Assembly (NCBI RefSeq): GCF_003932505.1
Contig: NZ_QZMU01000001.1
Span: 620,001-684,000 of the forward strand
Reading direction: 5' to 3'
Origin: Thiohalobacter thiocyanaticus
GTDB lineage: Bacteria; Pseudomonadota; Gammaproteobacteria; Thiohalobacterales; Thiohalobacteraceae
Length of the DNA: 64,000 nucleotides
Positions 1 through 8,237 of the stretch are shown here, in pieces; position 1 is the stretch's first letter; every line of letters starts with the position of its first letter. Under the pieces are notes generated by a model that worked only from the letters and a program-made list of their open reading frames with translations, made no database searches and had not been told where the DNA came from. Both the position numbers and the translations under genes were made by a program.

Positions 1-68
1 TGCTGCTTGTCGTTGGCCTGGATGAATACACAATGCTCCATGCCGGGTTCCTCGCTGGGGACAGTCAT
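1..68 (-). CDS. Glycosyltransferase-like protein, N-terminal fragment (cut by window edge)
   Basis: Only the first 22 codons lie in the window. They read MTVPSEEPGMEHCVFIQAND then KQ; a second possible ATG is at 41. The stretch CVFIQANDKQ closely matches GVFIQTNHKQ at the start of the glycosyltransferase-like gene at 5972-6916, so this is probably a paralogue of it. It is transcribed divergently from the sulfotransferase at 334. The function rests on a very short similarity and cannot be tested further here. Confidence 0.5.
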   Translation of the reverse strand, partial: MTVPSEEPGMEHCVFIQANDKQ

Positions 69-156
69 AATCCGCTCATTTTATCGGTCCGCCCCCCCGA
101 AACCAAGCTGCACCTGCCCCGCGGCCGAAGGATTGCCGACAACACCGGGAAGACAC

Positions 157-227
157 CGTCATTCCCGCGCAGGCGGGAATCCATGAACCGCCGAGGCTGC
201 TGGATCCCCGCCTGCGCGGGGATAACG
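157..227. repeat. dRS3-like inverted-repeat pair
   Basis: Two short palindromes of the form ATTCCCGCGCAGGCGGGAAT and ATCCCCGCCTGCGCGGGGAT face each other, bounded by CGTCA and ATAACG. The same element recurs at 4596-4666 and 16058-16128. The core resembles the ATTCCC-N8-GGGAAT dRS3 repeat known from Neisseria and other proteobacteria. Confidence 0.8.
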
Positions 228-247
228 AGGAAGCGGGCGTGGCGCTT

Positions 248-277
248 TTGGCCGGGGGCGGCAAAAACGCGTATAAT
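248..277 (+). promoter_or_regulatory. Candidate sigma-70 promoter for the first sulfotransferase operon
   Basis: A perfect -10 hexamer TATAAT (272-277) follows a weak -35 TTGGCC (248-253) at 18 bp spacing. It lies 57 bp upstream of the ATG at 334 and is the best promoter match before the 334-4433 gene run. Confidence 0.45.
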
Positions 278-333
278 TCCCGACCACCTTCATCCCCACC
301 CGGGGCCAGCATTTTTTCATCCGGAACAACAGC

Positions 334-1335
334 ATGAGCTTCACCAACCCCCTGCGCCGCATTGGCAGCGACAATCTCCGCAAGGCCGCCATCATCACCT
401 CCACGGCCCTGCTGCCCCGGCGCCTGCGGGTGGCCCGGCGCAAGGCCCGGCTGGGGGCGCTGGAAGTGGACATCGCCCGGCGCTCCTCGCTGATCATCAT
501 CGCCCACCCCAAGAGCGGCAACACCTGGCTGAAGGTCATGCTCACCCGCCTCTACAGCCGGCGCCACGGGATCCCCGAGGAGGATTTCGCCCGCTATCCC
601 GCGCTGGCCGACGCCAACCCGGCCATCCCCCGCTTCGCCGCCACCAACGGCTGGTACAGCTACGAACGTGCGGTGGGCGACAAACTGCAGCCGGGCGCAG
701 CGGACTCCGAACTCAGGCACAAACCGGTGGTGCTGCTGGCGCGCAATCCGCTGGACATCGCCGTATCCTGGTACTTCCAGTTCACCAAGCGCCAGTCCGG
801 GCACAAGCAGGAACTGATCAACGCCGAGCTCGCACACCCGGTGGACCGTCACAACATCGGGATGTGGGAATTCGTGCGCGACAGCGACATCGGCCTGTCC
901 TCGCTGATCCGCTTCCTCAATTACTGGGACGCGGCCCTGGACAACCTGGATCACACCCTGCTCACCTCCTACGAGGCCCTGCGCAGCGAGCCCGCCGAGG
1001 TCCTGCGCCAGATCACCGGGCTGATGGGCGATAGCTTCAGCGACGCTGAGCTCAATGAGGCGGTGGAATTCGCCTCTTTCGACAACCTGCGCAAGCTGGA
1101 GAGCGAGGGCTTCTTCCGCTCCGGCGGTCTGACCCTGCGCAACGCTTCCGACCCCGAGAGCTTCAAGGTGCGCCGGGCCAAGGTCGGCGGCTACCGCGAC
1201 TACTTCACCGAGGCACAGGCCCGGGAACTGGAGCAGCTGGTGCGCAGCGAACTCTCGCCCCGGCTGCAGACGCTGTTCGGCCTGGACCGGCCGCAGGAGG
1301 ACGCCCCGGCGGCACCGGCCGCGGCCAACCCTTGA
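334..1335 (+). CDS. PAPS-dependent sulfotransferase domain protein (copy A)
   Basis: A 333-residue cytosolic protein of the PAPS-dependent sulfotransferase family, which moves a sulfuryl group from PAPS to a hydroxyl or amine acceptor. The 5'-phosphosulfate loop PKSGNTW is at residues 59-65. The 3'-phosphate binding segment RNPLDIAVSWYFQF is at about 137-150, with the conserved Arg and Ser. The C-terminal KVRRAKVGGYRDYF corresponds to the family's RKGxxGDWKxxF motif. The start follows a TATAAT promoter at 272. Its stop overlaps the TTG start of the ELM1-family gene, so the two are probably translationally coupled. A second sulfotransferase lies at 8238-9167. The acceptor is unknown; a lipid or glycolipid is inferred from the neighbours. 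Confidence 0.9.
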   Translation: MSFTNPLRRIGSDNLRKAAIITSTALLPRRLRVARRKARLGALEVDIARRSSLIIIAHPKSGNTWLKVMLTRLYSRRHGIPEEDFARYPALADANPAIPRFAATNGWYSYERAVGDKLQPGAADSELRHKPVVLLARNPLDIAVSWYFQFTKRQSGHKQELINAELAHPVDRHNIGMWEFVRDSDIGLSSLIRFLNYWDAALDNLDHTLLTSYEALRSEPAEVLRQITGLMGDSFSDAELNEAVEFASFDNLRKLESEGFFRSGGLTLRNASDPESFKVRRAKVGGYRDYFTEAQARELEQLVRSELSPRLQTLFGLDRPQEDAPAAPAAANP

Positions 1336-2474
1336 CCCGGCAGGCGCCGCGCATCTGGCGGGTCCTCGGCGACAAGCGCGGGGACAACGGCCAGGTCGAG
1401 GTCATCGCCGAGGCCCTGGCCCGGCAGCACGGCTGGGAATCCGAACTCCGCCATCTGGAGATGCGGCCCAGATACGTGTTCGGCAAGCCGCGCGTCGGCC
1501 CCACCCTGTATCACCTGGACCCCGAACGGTCCGACGCCCTGGAGCCACCCTGGCCCGATCTCATCCTGACCAGCGGCCGCCGCCCGGCGAATGCCGCCCT
1601 CTGGATCAAAAAGCAGTCCGGCGGCCGCACGCGCATCGTGCTGGTGGGCAAGCCCTCGGGCTGGATGTCGCACTTCGATCTGATCATCACCAGTGCCGAG
1701 ACCCTGCCCGCCCCCTTCCCCAATGTGCTGCACATCGGCCTGCCGCTGATGCAGCTCGACCCGGACCGGCTCGAGGCCGGCCGCGCCCAGTGGCAGGCGG
1801 CCTTCGTCGATCTGCCCCGGCCGCTGGTGGTCTTTCTGATCGGCGGGCCGACCAATCCCTTCGTCTACAACGCCGACGTGGTGCGGCGCCTGCGCGCGCG
1901 CATCGATCAGGTGCTGGCCGCCGGCGGCACCCCCTGGCTGGTCGGCTCGCGCCGCACCCCGAAGCCCTTCATGCAGCGGCTGCGGCAGGGTCTGCCCGCA
2001 ACGGTGCGGGTCTATGACTGGAACCGGCCCGAGGGCGATAACCCCTACGCCGGTCTGCTGGCCCTGGGCGATCGCTTCGTGGTGACCGGCGACAGCATCT
2101 CCATGCAGGTGGAGGTGGCCCGACTGGGCCTGCCCCTGGAGATCCTGCCCCTGCCCACCGGCTGGTTCGGCGGGATCGACAATGCCCGCCGGCGGCTCGC
2201 CGCCTGGCTGTTCCAGCCGCCGCGCGATGCCAACCCCCGGGAGCAGGCCCGGATCGCGACGGCCCGCGCCCTGTACCACCTGCGGCTGCTGCAGCAGACC
2301 CGGCACTTTCCCCGTTTTCACCAGATGCTGGTCGACCAGGGACTGGCCCGCTGGGCGGGGGAAAACCACAATGAAACCGGCGCGGCCGGCAGCCATGACC
2401 GCGCCGGTCAACAGACAGAACAGGATCTGCAGCGTATCCTCGAACGTATCGAAGGACTGCTCCCGGCTTCATAA
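1332..2474 (+). CDS. ELM1-family protein (GT-B-like), copy A
   Basis: A 380-residue member of the family named after plant mitochondrial fission protein ELM1 (DUF1022). In bacteria the family is found near envelope polysaccharide genes and has a GT-B glycosyltransferase-like layout. Visible motifs are GDKRGDNGQ near residue 15, PPWPDLILTSGRRP near 75, the FDLIITS strand, and the late nucleotide-sugar-like segment FVVTGDSISMQVE. Translation appears to start at the TTG at 1332, overlapping the sulfotransferase stop. Two paralogues occur at 7054-8145 and 14835-15998. A role in glycosylating a lipid is an inference; no ELM1 substrate can be read from sequence. Confidence 0.82.
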   Translation: MTRQAPRIWRVLGDKRGDNGQVEVIAEALARQHGWESELRHLEMRPRYVFGKPRVGPTLYHLDPERSDALEPPWPDLILTSGRRPANAALWIKKQSGGRTRIVLVGKPSGWMSHFDLIITSAETLPAPFPNVLHIGLPLMQLDPDRLEAGRAQWQAAFVDLPRPLVVFLIGGPTNPFVYNADVVRRLRARIDQVLAAGGTPWLVGSRRTPKPFMQRLRQGLPATVRVYDWNRPEGDNPYAGLLALGDRFVVTGDSISMQVEVARLGLPLEILPLPTGWFGGIDNARRRLAAWLFQPPRDANPREQARIATARALYHLRLLQQTRHFPRFHQMLVDQGLARWAGENHNETGAAGSHDRAGQQTEQDLQRILERIEGLLPAS

Positions 2475-2475
2475 C

Positions 2476-3447
2476 ATGAAATTGAACACTTCTGCGACAT
2501 ATCGAAACCCCCGTGCGTTGGGATGGCTTGCCGCACTACTCCTGGCCGCGGCAAGCCAGGCGCCGGCCATGGCCGGCGGCGAGCCCGTCGCGCACTCGCC
2601 GGCGACTGCGCTGCCGGTCGTGGGCTGGCAGGCGGTGACACTGAGCGCCTCCAATCTTCTGGGCTCGGCCGTCTCCCGCATCCGGCTGCATGAGGCGGCG
2701 GCCGGCGAACCGGCCGGCCAGGTGAACGCCGGCGGCCCATTGCTGGTGCTGCTGGCCGACAACCGGGTGGGACGGCAGAACCTGGAGCGCCTGTCCGCCT
2801 GGTACGATCCCGCCGGCACCCTGGTACAGCGCTGCCGGGTCGGCTTCGGCCGCAGTGACAGCCGGGCCAAGTGCTACCGCTACGAAGATCGCGGCATCCT
2901 GCGTGAACGCCGGGAGAGCGATCTCACTGCCGCCGACATCGCGTCGCAGCCGGACTGGACCCGCGACGGCGCCCGCAGCGCCCTGGCCCTGGCCCGCGAC
3001 TGGCCCGTATCCAGTTCGGGGCGGCTGCGGCTGCCGGACGCCATCCCGGAAAACGCCGGACTGATCTCGCCCACGCTGCTGCTGCCCCTGGCCAGTGCCG
3101 CACCCCTGCAGGCGAGCGGTGACAGCAAGGCCTTCTTCGTCCACACCGATCACGACTTCTTCCGGGTCACACTGACGGTCACCGGCCGTGAACCGGTCGC
3201 TGCCGAGTACCGACTGGACACGGACACAGGCAGTCAACAGATCCGGAACCGGATCGAGGCCCTGGTGATCCGCCTGGAGACCACGCCCATCGGCGACCCC
3301 GAAAACGGTTTCGAACTGCTGGGCCTGCGCCCGCCCCTGACCCTGCTGCTCGATCCCGCCACCCGGCTGCCGCTGGCCCTGCGCGGCGACGCCCCGCGGC
3401 TCGGTCCCGGTGAGATCCGGCTGGAAGCGGCGCGGCTGAGCGAATGA
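2476..3447 (+). CDS. Exported protein of unknown function in the lipid operon
   Basis: A 323-residue protein that I do not recognise as a characterised family. The N-terminus has a basic stretch, the hydrophobic core LGWLAALLLAAASQAP and a plausible signal-peptidase site AMA-GG near residues 33-35, so the product is probably periplasmic. Two cysteines (CRVGFG and AKCYRY, about 134-148) could form a disulfide. The remainder alternates hydrophobic strands, suggesting a beta-rich domain loosely like DUF3108 proteins. I chose ATG 2476 because it begins the signal peptide one base after the preceding stop. The stop overlaps the lipid-kinase start (ATGA), so it belongs to the same operon. Confidence 0.75.
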   Translation: MKLNTSATYRNPRALGWLAALLLAAASQAPAMAGGEPVAHSPATALPVVGWQAVTLSASNLLGSAVSRIRLHEAAAGEPAGQVNAGGPLLVLLADNRVGRQNLERLSAWYDPAGTLVQRCRVGFGRSDSRAKCYRYEDRGILRERRESDLTAADIASQPDWTRDGARSALALARDWPVSSSGRLRLPDAIPENAGLISPTLLLPLASAAPLQASGDSKAFFVHTDHDFFRVTLTVTGREPVAAEYRLDTDTGSQQIRNRIEALVIRLETTPIGDPENGFELLGLRPPLTLLLDPATRLPLALRGDAPRLGPGEIRLEAARLSE

Positions 3448-4433
3448 AGCCGGCACGGACGGTCCTGATCAGCAACCCGGCCAGCGGCCACAACCGCAAG
3501 GCCTTCGACCGACTGCAGCAGCGTCTCGCCCGCTATCCGCTGCTGGAACAGCATGTCACCGGCTCGCCCGCCGAGGCCCGGGCGCTGATCCGGCGACTGG
3601 CCGGCACCGACACGCAGGTACTGGCCATCAACGGCGGCGACGGCACCCTGGCCTGTATGCTGGGCCTGCTCGTGCAGCACTGGCCGGCCGAGCGCTGGCC
3701 CGCGCTCATCGTACTGCCCGGCGGTACCGCCAACATGAGCGCGGGCGACATCGGGGCAGCCGGCAGCCCGCGCCGGGCCTGGCGGCGCTTCTTCCGCTGG
3801 CTGGACCGCGGCTGCCCGCTGGATGCGCCGGCGGCAGAGCGCCATATCATGCAAGTGGAGGGCCTGGCCGATGGCAACATCCATTACGGCATGTTTCTCG
3901 GCACCGGCGCCATCATGCAGGCCACGCAATATGCCCACAGCAGGGTGCATGCGCGCGGCCTGGGCGGCGAGATCAGCCTGGGCCTGACGCTGGCGCGTAC
4001 CCTGTGGGGGCTGGCGCGGCGCGACCCGCGCTTCTATCAGCCGACGCGGGTGCGCCTGAGCCTGGCGGGTAGCGACACCGCCGCGCCGGCCGCGCGCGAG
4101 GAAACCCCCATGCTGATCCTGGCGGCCAGCACCCTGGAGCGACTGTTTCTCGGTATCCGGCCCTTCTGGGGCCAGGGCGACGGCGCCCTGGGGCTGACCA
4201 CCATCCGGGCCGGCGCGGCACACTTCCCGCGCACCTTCGCCTCCATCCTGCGCGGCCGACCGAACCGGCATGCAAGCCCCGGCAATGGGTATGAGAGCTT
4301 TCGCACGGCGCACTTCGAGCTCGATTTCGACGGTCAGCTCAATCTGGACGGCGAGCTGCTTGCCGCCGGCCGGTCATGCGGGCCGGTCACGGTCACTGCC
4401 CGGGGCCCGTTCCGATTTCTGCGGCTGACATGA
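3444..4433 (+). CDS. Diacylglycerol kinase-family lipid kinase (ceramide kinase candidate)
   Basis: A 329-residue soluble lipid kinase of the DAGK-catalytic (YegS/BmrU) superfamily. It opens with the phosphate-binding strand RTVLISNPASGHNRKA. The nucleotide-binding NGGDGT is at residues 63-68 and GGTANMSAGDIG at about 93-104. The C-terminal beta-sandwich ends with LDFDGQLNLDGEL, the usual acidic substrate region. Members phosphorylate diacylglycerol, sphingosine or ceramide; Caulobacter CpgB is a bacterial ceramide kinase of this superfamily. Because a serine palmitoyltransferase operon lies in the same locus, a ceramide or long-chain-base substrate is plausible but unproven. It overlaps the upstream gene by an ATGA and ends the 334-4433 run. 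Confidence 0.85.
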   Translation: MKPARTVLISNPASGHNRKAFDRLQQRLARYPLLEQHVTGSPAEARALIRRLAGTDTQVLAINGGDGTLACMLGLLVQHWPAERWPALIVLPGGTANMSAGDIGAAGSPRRAWRRFFRWLDRGCPLDAPAAERHIMQVEGLADGNIHYGMFLGTGAIMQATQYAHSRVHARGLGGEISLGLTLARTLWGLARRDPRFYQPTRVRLSLAGSDTAAPAAREETPMLILAASTLERLFLGIRPFWGQGDGALGLTTIRAGAAHFPRTFASILRGRPNRHASPGNGYESFRTAHFELDFDGQLNLDGELLAAGRSCGPVTVTARGPFRFLRLT

Positions 4434-4467
4434 CCCACCTGTTGACCGCTGCGTATTTCGTGAACCA

Positions 4468-4552
4468 CGTAGGTCGGGTTAGCCCGGCAGGGCGTAACCC
4501 GACGTGGTTTGCCGCCGCGGTGTCGGGTTACGCTGCGCTAATCCGACCTACG
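4468..4552. repeat. GTAGGTCGGGTTA palindromic intergenic repeat
   Basis: Outer arms CGTAGGTCGGGTTAG and CTAATCCGACCTACG enclose a second pair of arms (GCGTAACCCGAC and GTCGGGTTACGC). The same family recurs at 6969-7050 and, with TTGGG in place of TCGGG, at 16164-16255. It is a REP/BIME-like element common in gammaproteobacteria. Confidence 0.8.
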
Positions 4553-4595
4553 CGGCTCAACAGTCTGAAATATTGACCACGACACCGAAACACAT

Positions 4596-4666
4596 CGTCA
4601 TCCCCGCGCAGGCGGGGATCCAATAACCGCGGTGGTTTATGGATTCCCGCCTGCGCGGGAATGACG
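4596..4666. repeat. dRS3-like inverted-repeat pair
   Basis: Second copy of the 157-227 element. Arms CGTCATCCCCGCGCAGGCGG and CCGCCTGCGCGGGAATGACG are separated by a variable centre of about 20 bases. Confidence 0.8.
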
Positions 4667-4698
4667 GGAAGGGGATAATCAGAGTTTTCTGGGGCATA

Positions 4699-5700
4699 AT
4701 GAATCCCGGCATGACCGCCATAAGAACACAGCCCGCCTACCCCGAACCCGCCGGCCCCGATGCGGCCGATTCGCCGCCGCTGCATGCACTGCTGAACGCT
4801 CTGCAGACACGCTTTGGCGACGCGCTGCAGGCGGTGGTGCTGTACGGTTCCTGCCTGCGCAGCGCCGACCTGCTGGAAGGCGTGGTCGACCTGTACGCCC
4901 TGGTCGATGACTATGCTCGGGCCGAACCCCGCCTCCAGCGCCGTCTCGGCATCCGGCTGCTGCCGCCCAATGTCTATTACCTCGAAGCCCCGGTGGATGA
5001 CCGCACGGTGCGCTGCAAGTACGCCTGCTCAGTCCCTGGCCGCGCTCGAACCGCGGCACCGGCCGCGCCCGATTCGAATCCTATGTTATGTGGGGGGCGC
5101 TGTCGCCCAGCCGGTGGAAAGCTTTTCAAACAGCCGCACACCGCAGTTGTGCGCGCGCCGCCTGCACGCGATTTCCTGCAGGGCCGCCGATACCCTGCTC
5201 GCCGCTCCCGGTTCCCGCCCTGCCGCCGAGGCATCCTGACCAGCCTGTGGGGAAAGGCGCCCCGGTGGCCACTTAGCTAATGCCACGGTCGAGCTGCGCG
5301 AGGAGCGCAGGGGCCGGGCCGGAGAAACCCTGGCCCGGCATTTACCGGCTTTCTATACCGTCATAACTCTGTCCCTTCCTGTCGTCTTTCCTACTGCATT
5401 CACCCTGCTGCCGACCAAGACGACGCCGAGGCATACAATACAGCTCACACGTACGCCCCGGCCCGTCGCCTGGCCGCTGGCAATTGCTGCCTGCCCTTTG
5501 GCAGGGGCAGAGCTGCTGTCCCTGGACCCGGCTGGTCAGGGCCTGTCACGCGTTCGAGGGCGTACTGGAACTACCTGGCCTGGAAGCTCTCCCGCCATTC
5601 GGGCCAGACAGTCGAGGTTCCGGCGCGGGTCCGCCGCCGGCCGCTGATCCATGTCTGGAGCTGGGGCTGGCAGCTGTACCGGCGCGGTGTCTTTCGCTGA
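4699..5700 (+). pseudogene. Decayed nucleotidyltransferase-like gene (Tam41-like?)
   Basis: Coding similarity runs from ATG 4699 (or 4711) to TGA 5700 but jumps between all three frames. Frame one gives QAVVLYGSCLRSADLLEG and then LLPPNVYYLE up to about 5025. A second frame continues with SLAALE and QPVESFSNSRTPQLC. Further pieces lead to YWNYLAWKLSRHSGQTVE and a clean C-terminal WQLYRRGVFR before the stop. The VLYGSCLRSADL motif is typical of nucleotidyltransferase-fold proteins and recalls Tam41-type CDP-diacylglycerol synthases; that link is tentative. At least three indels are needed to join the pieces. The intact ancestor, about 330 residues, would have fitted the lipid locus. Confidence 0.7.
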
Positions 5701-5745
5701 CGGTCTTGAGCCTCGTCAAGAAAGTCCGACCTGATTCGGGTTTTC

Positions 5746-5893
5746 CGTCATTGCGAGGCGCCTGGCGCCGCGGCACAAGCGAGCTTGCGAGCGCAGAACG
5801 CCCGCAGGGCGGCCCCGAAGGGGTGAGCGTAGCGAATAATCTCTAACCGGCTGATTCTGCATTAGGAGATTGCCGCGCTGCGTTCGCAATGAC
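5746..5893. repeat. CGTCATTGCGAG-type intergenic repeat
   Basis: Left arm CCGTCATTGCGAGGCG and right arm TGCGTTCGCAATGAC flank a core with GAGCGTAGCGAATAATCTC and GGAGATTGCCGCG. A shorter member lies at 37818-37903, and parts of the core recur at 18065-18267. Confidence 0.7.
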
Positions 5894-5971
5894 AAATTTG
5901 ATCTGCGCCATGACTCGCCCCCGTGGGATGGGGTATAGTTGCGCCACGTAACACGCAGGGTATTGAGAATC

Positions 5972-6916
5972 ATGAAGAACTACGGGGTATTCATCCAGAC
6001 CAATCACAAGCAGATCGTCGGCGCCATTGTCGCCGAACACGCGCTGCGCCGTTACTCCTCCCACAATGACGAATTCGACGTGCACGTCATGGACACCCGT
6101 GACTATCCCTTCTTCCGGGCGCGCGAAGGCCAGTACTACATGCGCGACGGGGTCAAGCGGGTGTGGCTGAATGACGACCTGCAGTCCTTCACCCCCACCC
6201 GTTTCATGCCGCCGCAGCTGATGGGCTACCAGGGCCGGGCCGTGGTCATCGATCCCGACATCTTCGCCTGCACCGACATCTGGGAACTGCTCACCCGCGA
6301 CATGCAGGACAAAGCCATCATGTGCCGCATGCGCTCCGGCCCCAAGGGCTTCATCGACCGCTGCTATGCCAGCAGCGTGATGCTGCTCGAGAACAGCCGC
6401 CTCACGCACTGGAAGCCGGAGGATCAGTTCAACGCCATGTTCGACGCCGGCTATGACTACCAGCCCTGGATCTGCCTGAAGAACGAAGACCCCGAGAGCA
6501 TCGGCTTCTTCGAGAAGGAATGGAACGACTTCGACACCTTCTCGCCGGCGACCAGGATGCTGCACACCACCCGGCGCAAGACCCAGCCCTGGAAGACCGG
6601 CCTGCCGGTGGACTGGCGGCCGTCGGAGCGCTTCCGCCTGTTCCCGCCGGCCGCCTGGCTGCTGCGGGCCCGGCGTCACCTGTTCGGCGAGTACGGTCTC
6701 ATGGGCAAGTACAAGGCCCATCCCGACCAGAATCAGGAGCGTTTCTTCTTCGGCCTGCTCAAGGAATGCATCAACGAGGGCAGGATCAGCGAGGCCTTCC
6801 TGCGCGAAGAGATGGAACGCAGCCATGTGCGCCACGACGCCTTCGAGGTACTGGAGCACACCCAGGATCTGCCGCCGGCGCCGGCGCATCCGTTGAGCGC
6901 GCAGCAGGCGGCGTGA
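5972..6916 (+). CDS. Glycosyltransferase-like (nucleotide-diphospho-sugar transferase fold) protein
   Basis: A 314-residue soluble protein. It begins GVFIQTNHKQIVGAIVAEHA, followed by a DxD-like site VVIDPDIF (D94-P-D96) after an alternating beta/alpha run, as in GT-A enzymes that use nucleotide sugars and a metal. Later parts resemble GT8-like or DUF-type transferases (WICLKNEDPESIGFF). No membrane segment is visible. I started at ATG 5972; upstream codons in the same frame look non-coding, and a TATAGT sits at 5934-5939. A paralogue begins at the left window edge. It sits alone between two repeats, codirectional with the first operon. The exact donor and acceptor cannot be read. Confidence 0.7.
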   Translation: MKNYGVFIQTNHKQIVGAIVAEHALRRYSSHNDEFDVHVMDTRDYPFFRAREGQYYMRDGVKRVWLNDDLQSFTPTRFMPPQLMGYQGRAVVIDPDIFACTDIWELLTRDMQDKAIMCRMRSGPKGFIDRCYASSVMLLENSRLTHWKPEDQFNAMFDAGYDYQPWICLKNEDPESIGFFEKEWNDFDTFSPATRMLHTTRRKTQPWKTGLPVDWRPSERFRLFPPAAWLLRARRHLFGEYGLMGKYKAHPDQNQERFFFGLLKECINEGRISEAFLREEMERSHVRHDAFEVLEHTQDLPPAPAHPLSAQQAA

Positions 6917-6968
6917 CGGGCAGATACAAGAGACGAGAGACAAGGTACAAGCAAAACCCGCGCAGCCT

Positions 6969-7050
6969 CGTAGGTCGGGTTAGCGCAGCGTAACCCGACG
7001 TCCTCGCGGTCAGTGTCGGATTACGCCCTCGCGGGCTAATCCGACCTACG
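6969..7050. repeat. GTAGGTCGGGTTA palindromic intergenic repeat
   Basis: Second copy of the 4468-4552 element: CGTAGGTCGGGTTAGCGCAG on the left and GGGCTAATCCGACCTACG on the right. It lies between convergent genes and could fold after transcription from either side. Confidence 0.8.
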
Positions 7051-7053
7051 CCG

Positions 7054-8145
7054 CTAAAAACCTTCCAGCAGCGCCCGAACCCGCTGCGCCGTGCGTTCCA
7101 GCTCGGCGCCTGAATCCTCCTCCACTGTCTGATACCACTGCTCGCCCTGCTGAATCAGCGCCGGCGCTTCATCCAGCCAGTGCGCCCGGCCGGCATCGAC
7201 CAGCGCCTGTTGGATACGCCCCACGTCACGGCGCATACGCACCGGCGCCAGCCGTATGGCCAGGCGATGGCTGAGCGGTTTGTAACGGAGGTTGTGGGGA
7301 TGGCGCCACCAGGCACCCGGCGGGTCGGCCGGGTCGAACAGATACAGCGGTCGACCCATGGCCGCGGCCTCGGCCAGCATGGACATGCTCTCGCCGGTCA
7401 CCACGAAGCGTTCAGCCAGGCCCAGGTAGGCATGATAGGGATTGTCCCGACCTGTGTTGTCCTCATCCCACCACCAGGCGGCTGATGGCACTGCAAGCGC
7501 ATCACGGAAGGCCTGTGCGGCCGCCGGCGGGGTGCGCCGGCTGTCGGTGACCAGCACCGTGCCGCCGGTCTGCGCCACCAGCCGGTTCACGCCCTCGGCC
7601 AGCCGCCGGCCCTTGTCCCGGGTGAACACGAAAGGTCCGCTGTCGCCGCCGATCAGCACCGTGGTGAAGGGACGCGGCAGGTCGGCCAGTTCGGGTGCCA
7701 GCCGCTGCGCCGCGGCCGCGACCCGCTCGCGCTGCACGCGGTGCAGCGGAAGGTTGTTGTGCAGGATGTTGTCCTGCTCGGGGAGGAAGTACTGCGGGGT
7801 GGTGACGATCAGATCGTAGCAGTCCGGCGGCGCCCAGGGCCGGCCGATATGGACCAGTCGGCTGCGGTTGCCGGACCGGCGGCGGATCCAGCGCGCAACC
7901 GGCTCGTTGCGCCGACCGGCGCTGATGATCAGATCCGGCCAGGGCGGCGCCAGCGGACTGGAGCGGCGGCGATCGATCCCGGCCAGGGTCGTACCCAGGA
8001 GCAGATGCGGCAGCAACTCCCAGCCGCGTGCCTGGATGTGCTTTTCCTGATACGGCCAGCCCAGCGCCTCGGCCAGTGCCAGCACCTGATTGTTGTCGCC
8101 GGCCTTCCTGCCCAGCAGCACCCAGACACCTGTTTGCATCGTCAA
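7054..8145 (-). CDS. ELM1-family protein (GT-B-like), copy B
   Basis: A 363-residue paralogue of the proteins at 1332 and 14835. It shows the same markers in the same order: GRKAGDNNQVLALAEAL near residue 12, PPWPDLIISAGRRNEPVARW near 68-87, YDLIVTTPQYFLPEQDNILH, the loop IGGDSGPFVFTRDKG, and FVVTGESMSMLAEAAAMGRP near 260-280. It is closer to copy C (shared NEPVxRWI and TTPQY) than to copy A. It is transcribed divergently from sulfotransferase B, with about 90 bp between the starts. Glycosyl transfer in envelope-lipid assembly is inferred from family and context. Confidence 0.82.
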   Translation of the reverse strand: MTMQTGVWVLLGRKAGDNNQVLALAEALGWPYQEKHIQARGWELLPHLLLGTTLAGIDRRRSSPLAPPWPDLIISAGRRNEPVARWIRRRSGNRSRLVHIGRPWAPPDCYDLIVTTPQYFLPEQDNILHNNLPLHRVQRERVAAAAQRLAPELADLPRPFTTVLIGGDSGPFVFTRDKGRRLAEGVNRLVAQTGGTVLVTDSRRTPPAAAQAFRDALAVPSAAWWWDEDNTGRDNPYHAYLGLAERFVVTGESMSMLAEAAAMGRPLYLFDPADPPGAWWRHPHNLRYKPLSHRLAIRLAPVRMRRDVGRIQQALVDAGRAHWLDEAPALIQQGEQWYQTVEEDSGAELERTAQRVRALLEGF

Positions 8146-8237
8146 GCCGGATCGGTCCGTATGGGAAACTGTGCTATCATACGCGCCCTGTCACCAGGGT
8201 GAAACCGCCCGCCCAGCATACAAGACCGCGCCTTTTT

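Noticed and set aside
33-1034. A 333-codon plus-strand frame overlapping the sulfotransferase start
   Set aside because: Proline/histidine/arginine-rich shadow frame with no family pattern; the sulfotransferase frame at 334 carries all motifs.
1332-2474. A mitochondrial-fission role for the ELM1-family proteins
   Set aside because: The name comes from plant homologues; bacteria lack the organelle and the proteins have a GT-B-like pattern.
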